Below, in pieces: positions 53,734 through 62,400 of a stretch of 64,000 bases of DNA. Position 1 is the stretch's first letter. Each line of letters starts with the position of its first letter. The notes below the pieces were generated by a model. That model had not been told where the DNA came from. It worked only from the letters and a program-made list of their open reading frames with translations, and did not search any database. A program made the position numbers and the translations under genes. Source of the DNA: an uncultured Eggerthellaceae bacterium (lineage in GTDB: Bacteria > Actinomycetota > Coriobacteriia > Coriobacteriales > Eggerthellaceae); NCBI GenBank assembly GCA_947566075.1, contig CANOIM010000002.1, positions 181,905 to 245,904 of the forward strand, given 5' to 3'.

Positions 53734-55539
53734 ATGGCTACCAACCCTCAGAACATCCGCAATTTCTCCATCATCGCCCATATCGACCACGGCAAATCCA
53801 CCCTGTCTGACCGTATCCTAGAACAGACGGGCACGGTGGCTGAGCGGGATATGCAAGAGCAGCTGCTGGACACCATGGACATAGAACGGGAGCGTGGCAT
53901 CACCATCAAGAGCCAGGCGGTGCGCGTGGAATACGTGGCTGATGATGGTCAGACCTATCAGTTGAACCTCATCGACACCCCTGGTCACGTGGATTTCACC
54001 TATGAGGTGAGCCGTTCCCTGGCCGCCTGCGAAGGGGCGGTGCTCGTGGTGGATGCCACCCAAGGCGTAGAGGCCCAGACGGTGGCCAATGCCATGTTGG
54101 CCATGAATGCCAACCTTGAGATCATCCCGCTCATCAACAAGATAGACCTGCCCGCCGCAGAGCCAGAGCGCGTGAAGGAAGAGATAGAGGACGGCTTGGC
54201 CATTCCGGCAGATGACGCCGTGCTGGCTTCGGGCAAGACGGGCGAAGGGGTCCATGACCTCTTGGAATCCATCGTCTACAACGTGCCTGCCCCCGTGGGG
54301 GATGGGTCTGCGCCCCTGCGTGCGCTCATCTTCGACAGCTACTTCGATGCCTACCGGGGCGTGGTTGCCTTGATCCGCATCATCGACGGCGCCATCCACA
54401 AAGGGGACCGCATCCATATGCTGGCCACGGGGGCGGATGCCCTGGTGGAAGAGGTGGGCGTGCGCACGCCCACTGAAGTGTCATTGCCAGAGCTCTCCGT
54501 GGGGGAGGTGGGATATCTGGTCACCGGTCTCAAGGATGTGAGCCAGGTGAAGGTGGGTGACACGGTCACTCTGGCTGAAGGCGGCGTGATGGAGCCCCTG
54601 CCAGGATATCGCGAAGCGAAGCCCATGGTGTTCACCGGCCTCTATCCCATTGAAGGGGATCAGTACGAACCCCTGAAGGAGGCTTTGGAGAAGCTGGCGC
54701 TCAATGATCCAGCCCTCGTCTGGGAACCGGAGACCTCTGTGGCCCTTGGGTTCGGGTTCCGTGTGGGATTCTTGGGGCTGCTCCACATGGAAGTGGTGAA
54801 GGAGCGGCTGGAACGGGAGTTCGGGCTTGATCTTCTGGCCACGGCCCCTTCGGTGGAATACAAGGTGTATCTGCGGGATGGGGAAGTGGAATCGGTTCAT
54901 TCGCCCCAGGACATGCCCGCGGCAGGCACCTATGAGCGCATCGATGAGCCCTATCTCAAGGCGAAGATCCTCGTGCCCCCTGACTATATAGGCGCAGTGA
55001 TGGATCTTACCGTGGCGCGGCGTGGCACCTTCATCACCATGAACTACATCTCAGAGACCACGGTAGAGATGCTCTGGGAGATACCCTTATCCGAGCTCAT
55101 CATGGATTTCTTCGACCGGCTGAAGTCCAACACGAAGGGCTACGCTAGCCTTGACTACGAATTCATGGGCTATAAGCCCTCAGACCTGGTGAAGCTGGAC
55201 ATCCTTCTGGCAGGCAAGCCCATAGACGCCCTCTCCTTCATCGTGCACAAGGATAAGGCCTATGAGCGCGGGCGCGTCCTCACGGACAAGCTGAAGGAGA
55301 TCATCCCTCGCCAGATGTTCGAGGTGCCCATCCAAGCGGCCATCGGAGGGCGCGTGCTGGCGCGGCAGACGGTGAAGGCCAAGCGCAAAGACGTGCTGGC
55401 GAAGTGCTACGGGGGTGACATCACCCGCAAGCGGAAGCTCTTGGAGAAGCAGAAGGCGGGCAAGAAGCGCATGAAGGCCATCGGCAACGTGGAGGTGCCC
55501 CAGGAAGCCTTCATGGCCATCCTCAAAGTGGACGAATGA
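53734..55539 (+). CDS. lepA: elongation factor 4 (LepA)
   Basis: A ribosome-bound GTPase, 601 residues, which back-translocates or remodels stalled ribosomes. The GTP-binding motifs AHIDHGKSTLSD, DTPGHVDF and NKIDLPAAEP are intact; domains II to V follow, and the C-terminal LepA domain includes GYASLDYEFMGYKPSDLVKL. GAAGGATCC precedes the ATG. Confidence 0.97.
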   Translation: MATNPQNIRNFSIIAHIDHGKSTLSDRILEQTGTVAERDMQEQLLDTMDIERERGITIKSQAVRVEYVADDGQTYQLNLIDTPGHVDFTYEVSRSLAACEGAVLVVDATQGVEAQTVANAMLAMNANLEIIPLINKIDLPAAEPERVKEEIEDGLAIPADDAVLASGKTGEGVHDLLESIVYNVPAPVGDGSAPLRALIFDSYFDAYRGVVALIRIIDGAIHKGDRIHMLATGADALVEEVGVRTPTEVSLPELSVGEVGYLVTGLKDVSQVKVGDTVTLAEGGVMEPLPGYREAKPMVFTGLYPIEGDQYEPLKEALEKLALNDPALVWEPETSVALGFGFRVGFLGLLHMEVVKERLEREFGLDLLATAPSVEYKVYLRDGEVESVHSPQDMPAAGTYERIDEPYLKAKILVPPDYIGAVMDLTVARRGTFITMNYISETTVEMLWEIPLSELIMDFFDRLKSNTKGYASLDYEFMGYKPSDLVKLDILLAGKPIDALSFIVHKDKAYERGRVLTDKLKEIIPRQMFEVPIQAAIGGRVLARQTVKAKRKDVLAKCYGGDITRKRKLLEKQKAGKKRMKAIGNVEVPQEAFMAILKVDE

Positions 55540-56339
55540 TGAGTGCCATGCCTGCCGCTCCGCGGGAAAATGCCATGGCTTCCGCTTCGCGGAATCCATG
55601 CGCTCACCTTCGGTTCGCTCTTTGACCCTCGCCCGCATTCGCGGGCTCTAACGTCGCAACCCTATTCCTTATGCGTATTTGTCATCCTGAGCGAAGGCGA
55701 AGCCGGAGTCGAAGGATCTTTTTGTTTTCCTGGTTCAAGCGTCCCGCAAGGGGTGTTCGGCCTTGGCCTCGGCCATCGAAAAGGCGTGGTGCTTCGCTTA
55801 TACCACGCTTTTCTCGGCCTGCGGAATCGGCCTCAACCCCTTGCGGGATGCCTCTGCCACAACAACTAAAACCAGCCGCACTGCTGATGGGGCCCTCCGG
55901 GCCCGCATCATCACCGCGGGCGTCCGCTTATCGCGGCCGCCAAGTGTTTCGGGGGACGCTCATCGCGTCCCCCTCTGCTTTTACTCACGCCTTCGGCGTG
56001 GGTGCCGCTCCGCGTTCGGGTTGATGCCCCATCCGGGTGAAGGGCGGGCGCTCTCGCGCCCAAGAAGGTGCGCCGGTTGATCCTCCAACTCTGTTAGTCA
56101 TCTGCGGCGCTGAACTTAATGCCGCCGCTCCCGCTTCCTTGCTCGCATTCTTCGGTCGCGGCGGCGAAGGGCAAGGGCTTCGTGCTGGCAAGCCAACACC
56201 TACGGGCAACGGTGCAGGTTGGCCTTGGGGTTGCATCCGGCCCCCCATATCCTTCCGCGGGTTGCATCTGGGTTCGATAGTTGGTCAGTCTCATCTGCAA
56301 AAGTGACTAGCATTAGATAGTCATATGTCAATACACATA
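55540..56339. repeat. 800-bp hairpin-rich spacer with dispersed repeats
   Basis: No credible gene. It contains, in order: the second copy of the 90-bp repeat (55571-55661); GTCATCCTGAGCG....GAAGGATC (55681-55718); a 107-bp imperfect inverted repeat (55742-55848); and further hairpins, GGGGGACGC/GCGTCCCCC (55951-55973) and CACGCC/GGCGTG (55988-56002). The final 300 bp have no obvious structure; from about 56295 the DNA becomes AT-rich. Confidence 0.75.
55742..55848. repeat. 107-bp MITE-like imperfect inverted repeat
   Basis: Outer arms TCCCGCAAGGGG (55742-55753) and CCCCTTGCGGGA (55837-55848) are perfect 12-bp complements. Inner arms AAAAGGCGTGGT and ACCACGCTTTT pair with one bulge around a central loop near 55796. 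Segments with GGCC pair in between. Nearly the whole length can fold as one hairpin. Confidence 0.7.
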
Positions 56340-56368
56340 TTGAAAAATTCGGTGAATCGTTATATACT
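56340..56368 (+). promoter_or_regulatory. near-consensus promoter of the giant YD-repeat gene
   Basis: TTGAAA (56340-56345) and TATACT (56363-56368) are spaced by exactly 17 bp. They lie in AT-rich DNA about 40 bp before the start codon, with AAGGAAG as ribosome-binding site. This is the best sigma-70-type match in the window. Confidence 0.75.
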
Positions 56369-56404
56369 AGCGGCATATTAATATATAAGCGCTAAGGAAG
56401 CATT

Positions 56405-59400
56405 ATGAGTCAGGGGAAGCTCAAGGATGCTCTTCGGGGGACGGGCATCCTATCGGTCATTCTGTTCGCGCTCATCTCCGCTGTGGTATCTGCAGCGCTC
56501 GTCTGCGCTGATGCCCTGCGGCCGCCTTCGTGGGGGCTGGTGGTGGCGGAGGTGGTCTGTATCTTCGTTGCCTTCGCGCTCATCTGCTGTGCTTGGGCGC
56601 CGCTGACAGGCAGGGAGCAGAAGCTCCCTGCCAAAGCGGCCGCGAAGGCTGCTCCTTTAGTGCTCGCCCGCTGCGGGGTCATCATCATCGGGCTCATGGC
56701 TGCGGTGCTCCTCTACGGCGTGCTGGCGTTTCTCTTGGATCTCACGCTTTTCCCGCTCATCGGCACCGCCTCTGCGCTCACGTTGCTAGAGGTGGGAGCA
56801 GCCCTGGGGGCCATCGCGCTCTCGCCGCTGCCCATCCTGCTGTTGATGGGTGCCTCTGCAAGCCAAGGAGAGGGCTTCCATCCCCTCAAGGAGGTCCGCG
56901 CTTGTCAGGGCGCCTATGGTCCTATCCTGGTTGCCGCCATCATCTTCTCAGCGGCAAGCTGGCTTCTGCGGATCCTTTGCGGGCTCATCCCCTCTGATCT
57001 AGCTGCTCTCCTCATCTTCGCCATCCTCTCCTGGGCGTTGGGCACAGCATGGCTCTTCACGAGCATCGTCATGGCTCGCAAGACCCTTCAGACGGGCGGC
57101 TCTTCTGCGTGGTGGGCCTCTGGGCTCAAGCACCTATGGGAGCGCCATCTGCGCAAGGGTGCCCTGGCTGCCACCTCATGCCTTTTGGCCTTCACGTTGG
57201 GGTTCTCCCTTCTGGGAGCGGCGCCGCTGTCCTATGCGGCAGAGATCCTGGACCCCTCTGTGCCCCAACCGGTGGAGCCGGATGTCTACACGCCTCCTGA
57301 GGATGACGCTCCTGCACCAGAGGAAGATGCAGCCCAAGGCAGCCAGGCTCCTGCCTCCTCTGACGCTGACTCATCTCAGCCACCTGACGCCGTTCCTGAT
57401 GAGGAAGCTCCGGAGATCCCCGCACTTCCTCCGGAGGATTACTACGACCAACCGGAGGTGGAGGGCACTCCTGTTGCCCTGGAAGGGGAGGCAACGCTAG
57501 TCCAGCTCTCTGAACGGTCCTACACCACGGTCATCGGGGGCGCAGACATAGCCTATGAGGACCACGCGGGCAATGTTCGCGCTATCGACAACACCTTGGA
57601 AGCCGTCAGCGCTCCAGCCTCTGAGGAACCCCAGGGCTACCGCAACAAGCGCAACGCCTTCACCGCAGAGCTCACGGTGGGAACGGAAGAGGATGATGAC
57701 GGCGGCCTCACCCTGTGGAAGGACGGGCGCAGCGTAGGGCTCATCCCCCAAGGCGTAGACTTCTCTCGCGCCCGGGCGGAAGGGGAGGCTATCCGCTACA
57801 CGGAGGCGCGACCAGGCATCGACTGGCAGTACACGCTGGTGGGATCTGTCATCAAAGAGGATATCGTGCTTTTGCACCCCGTGGAGGAGCAGGCCTTCGA
57901 CACGCGCCTTCAGCTCTCAGAAGGCCTTCATGCCAACCTCGTAGACGGCATCTGCCTCATCTCAGATGAAGATGACGCAGAGGTCATGAGCATCGCCGCT
58001 CCCATAGCCACAGACGCAGCAGGGGAGGTGTCTGACAACCTTGTCCTTGGGTTGGAGGAGCGCGAAGGCGAGCTCTTCCTCACCTTGGCTCCTGACTGGG
58101 AGTGGCTTGCAAGCCCTGAGCGGGCCTACCCGGTGCGGATAGATCCTACGGTGGATATCGCACCCTCGGCCGTGCGCCTGAGCTGTGTTGAGCAGCAATG
58201 GCGCAACTTGGTCGTAGGTGAGAACGGATACGCCTATGCAGGCTACGACGACGGCGTGAAGACGGGCACAGGCGTCTACAACCATGGGGTGGGCCATGCC
58301 ATCTGCCGGGCCTACGCGGAGATCAACTACGACTTCTCCTATATCATGAGCGAAGCCCGCATAGACTCAGCCACCTTCTCGCTCTACCAGCATAGGGCCT
58401 ACTCAGGTGGAGCCACCAACTTCGGTCTGTACCGGGTGGTGGAACCCTGGTCCTTCAACGGGCTCTCCTGGGCGAACCAAGAAGGGCTCACGCATGAGCT
58501 AGTGTGCTTCCGCCAGGCCAACACGTCTCCAGGCTATATCAACTGGGACGTTCGCGAATGCGTGAACAATTGGATCCAAGGGGTGTATCCCCAGCATGGC
58601 TTCTGCGTGAAGGCCGAATACGAGCGTGGGATGCAGTGCGAGATGTTCCAGAACCGCTATGCGGCGAACCCTCCTGCCCTCACCATCAACTGGACCATCC
58701 CGGATCCGGTGGATGAGGGGCGCCCGCTGGATGCCACCACGGTGAAGATCCGCACCTTGACCGAACACGATGCTGACAACAAGCTGCAGTTGGATGGCGT
58801 CTTCGCTGATGGCGAGGCCACGCCGCGGGCCACCGTGGCCTATACGCTGGATCCCACTGGTGAGACCGGCATCTCGTATGCCTCCCGGTCCTACAAGTAC
58901 CCTGATTCCACCGAATGGCAGGCCTCCATCCCCAATGCCACTCGCTACAAGGACAAGCTCTCCAACTGGCAGAGCCATGTGTTCTCAAGCCTGGCCTATG
59001 ACACCCTGTACAAGGTGCGGGCCCTGGCCGTGAAGGATGGCGTCTCGGGCAAAGAAGGGGTCTCTGACACCTTCCTGGTGTACAAGGCAACAGCAAAGGA
59101 CACGCTGCCCTATATAGCCAGCCACTACGGCACCACGCTCGATCAGCTGGCTCGGGACAACCGCGTGCAGGACTGCCTGGTGGTGGGTGGCAACACCATC
59201 TTCGTGCGCAACCCCAAGACCAACACGCCCTATAACCCGGGAGACCTCACCGAGGACCAGAAGCGGCGCATAGACTCAGGGCTCATGGGCCGGGGCAAGC
59301 ATTGCGAATACGGCTTCGAGCCCGTGAACATGAACACCGGCAACTTCGTGCTGGAGGGGATAGACGCCACAGCCCCTGACCTTGAAGGTGCCTTCGAAGT

Positions 59401-62400
59401 GCGGCGCACCTACAACTCCAAGGATGCGGGCACCTCAGGCGCTTTGGGCCGGGGCTGGGCGATGTCGTTCACAGACCATATCTCCGCTGAGGCTTCCGGC
59501 GCCCTTGTCTATACGGCCTCTGACGGGGCCAGCTACTTCTTCGACCCGGACGGGGAGGGCGGATATGTCTTAGATGGGGATGCGGGCTTTGAGATGAGCC
59601 GCATAGCCTACAGACCCGATGGGGCCAAGGAGACCGACCCTGACCTCTTCCGCTATGAGGTGCGCGCGAAGGATCACACCCTCTACGCCTTTGACTGCTA
59701 TGGGATGCTCACCTCCGTGACGTCTCCTTCCGGCCTCACCACCCAGATAGGCTATGGCAAGGACCATCTCATGGAGAGCGTCACCTCGCCTGCGGGGAGG
59801 GTCTTCCGCTTCGCCCATGACGGCTTGGGACGCGTGAGCGCCTTGACACTGCCGGATGGCAACACCGTGACCTATGGCTATGACGGGCGCGGGGACCTAG
59901 TCACCGTCAAGGAAGCGGGCGGGGGTGAGATCCGCTACGTCTATGATGGCGCGGGCCGCATGACCGAATGGTATGACCCCTCGGGTGCTCCCATGGTGCG
60001 CAACACCTATGACGATCAGGGCCGGGTCACCTACCAATATGACGCTAATGGGAACCGCTCAGCACTCGCCTATGCGGAGGGCGCCACCACAGCCACCGAC
60101 GCCAACGGGCACATCACTACCTATCGCTTCGATGATAGGTACCGCACCGTGGGCATCACCTATCCGGATGGCACGAGCATAAGCCGCGCCTATGATGGGG
60201 CAGGCAACCTCATCTCTGACGAGGACGGGACCTACTCCTATGACGGAGCCGGGAACCGCGCCTCTGTGACGGACCTGCGCGGGCAGACAACCACCTATTC
60301 TCACGATGAGGCAGGCCGCATCACGCGTGTGACCTACCCTGATGGCGAAGCTGTCACCTATGAGCGGGACGGGCGTGGCAACATCACGCGGGAGGCATCC
60401 AGCACCGGGCGCGTCATTACGCGCACCTTCGATGAGCTTTGCCGGAAGACCTCTGAGACTGACGCCGATGGCGTGGTGACCTCCTTCGCCTATGCGGGCG
60501 CAGACCTCACCTCTGAGACGGATGCCTTAGGGAACACCACCACCTACGGCCATGATGGGATGGGGCGCGTCACTTCCGTGACCGACCCGGAAGGCAACAC
60601 CTCCTATACTTCCTATGACGCCATGGGGCGTGTGATAGCGGAGACGGACGGTGTGGGCGGCTCTACCCGCTATGGCTTGGATGCACGGGGGCTTTTGCTC
60701 TCCTATACGGATGCTAACGGCAACACCACGGCCTATTCCTATGACGGGGCTGCCAACCTGACCTCCATGACAGACCCAGACGGCGGCAGGTGGACCTACG
60801 GACACGACCGCGTGGGCAATCTCACATCAGAGACCGATCCTCTGGGCCACACCACCACCTACGCCTATGACGGGCGCGGCCGCAAGGTCTCTGCCACCGA
60901 CGGCGCTGGGGTCACGGAGAGCTGGACCTATGACGGGCGGGGCAGGGTCACTTCCCACACCCTGCCAAGCGGCGGCACGGAGGCCTTCTCCTACGAGGGC
61001 GCGTTGGAGGTGGCCTCCACAGAGACGGACGCTTTAGGCAACGTCACTCGCCGCACCTTCGATGCTCGGGGGAACGTGGCTTCCATCACCTACCCGGATG
61101 GCGGCACCGAGACCTTCGCCTATGCAGGAGAGGAGCTCACATCCCACACCTCTCCTGGGGGCTTGGCTTCCACCATCAGCCGCAGCCCTGCAGGCCGCAT
61201 CCAGGGAATAGATCAGTCAGGGCGGCCCTGGAGCTTCGCCTATGACGAAGCAGGCCGTGCGATATCTGCAACTGATCCGATGGGCAGCACATCTCTCATA
61301 GCCAATGATGCCTCTGGGCGGCAGGTGAGCGTGACCGACGCCGAGGGAGGCGTGAGGCGGCTCACCTACGATGGTGCGGGCCGGGTCACTGCCGTCACCG
61401 ATCCTTTGGGCAATGTCACAGCCAGCACCTACGATGGGCTGGGCAACATCATCTCCGAAACCGACGCCTTGGGCAATGTGACCGCCTATTCTCATGGCTG
61501 GGACGGCCAGCTCACCTTCGTGACCGATCCGTGTGGCAACACGACAACCTATAGCTATGACGCCGCGGGCAACCTCATCTCAGAGGCTGATGGGCGCGGA
61601 GCGGTCACTGCCTACGCCTATGATGAGGCGAACCGGCCCATCCTGAAGACGGACCCCTTGGGCCGTGAGACGTCTTATGGCTATGACAGCGCAGGGAACC
61701 TCGTCCGCATTACCCTACCCGATGGCAGCGTAGAGCGTCTGGGCTATGACGCTTCCGGTAATGTGGTATCAGCCACGGATGCTTCCGGACGCACAGTGAG
61801 CTTGGAAGTGGACTTCCGGGGCAACCCCGTGAGCGCCACCGGGGAGGGCCTGGGCACTGAGGCCTACGGCTATGACACCGAAGGTCGTCTCACCTCCTTC
61901 ACGGACGCTGCGGGCAGGCGCGCGAGCACCCTCTATGACCTCTGGGGAAGTGCTGTGCTGGATGTCAGCGTTCAGGGTGGCGCTACGGCTACCACCTATG
62001 ATGCACTCGGGCGCGTGGCCTCCGAGACGGATGCCGCCGGAGCCACTACCCGCTATGGCTATGACGGGCGCGGCAACCTCACCTCCGTGACCGGACCAAC
62101 AGGTGCCACCACCCGCTATGGCTATGACGCAGCAGGCCGCATGATCCAGATGGTGGATGCCCTAGGACAGATCACCTCCTGGGAAGTGGATGCAGCGGGC
62201 AATGCCCTCTCTGAGAGGGACCCGGATGGCTACCTCTCCCGCTTCGCCTATGACGGGCTCGGCCGCCAGGTGGCAAGCGTGAATGGGCGCGGGGATGAGA
62301 CCAGCGTGACCTATGACGCAGTGGGCAACATCACCGCTGTGACCGATGGAGAGGGCAACGCTGATGCTTACAGCTATGATCTGGCAGGCCAGCTCATCTC

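Noticed and set aside
55543..56306. short frames in the spacer after lepA
   Set aside because: They cross the inverted repeats and lack ribosome-binding sites or family resemblance.
60059..60304. minus-strand frames within the giant gene
   Set aside because: Several 70-90 codon antisense frames recur because the YD repeats recur; they lack start signals.
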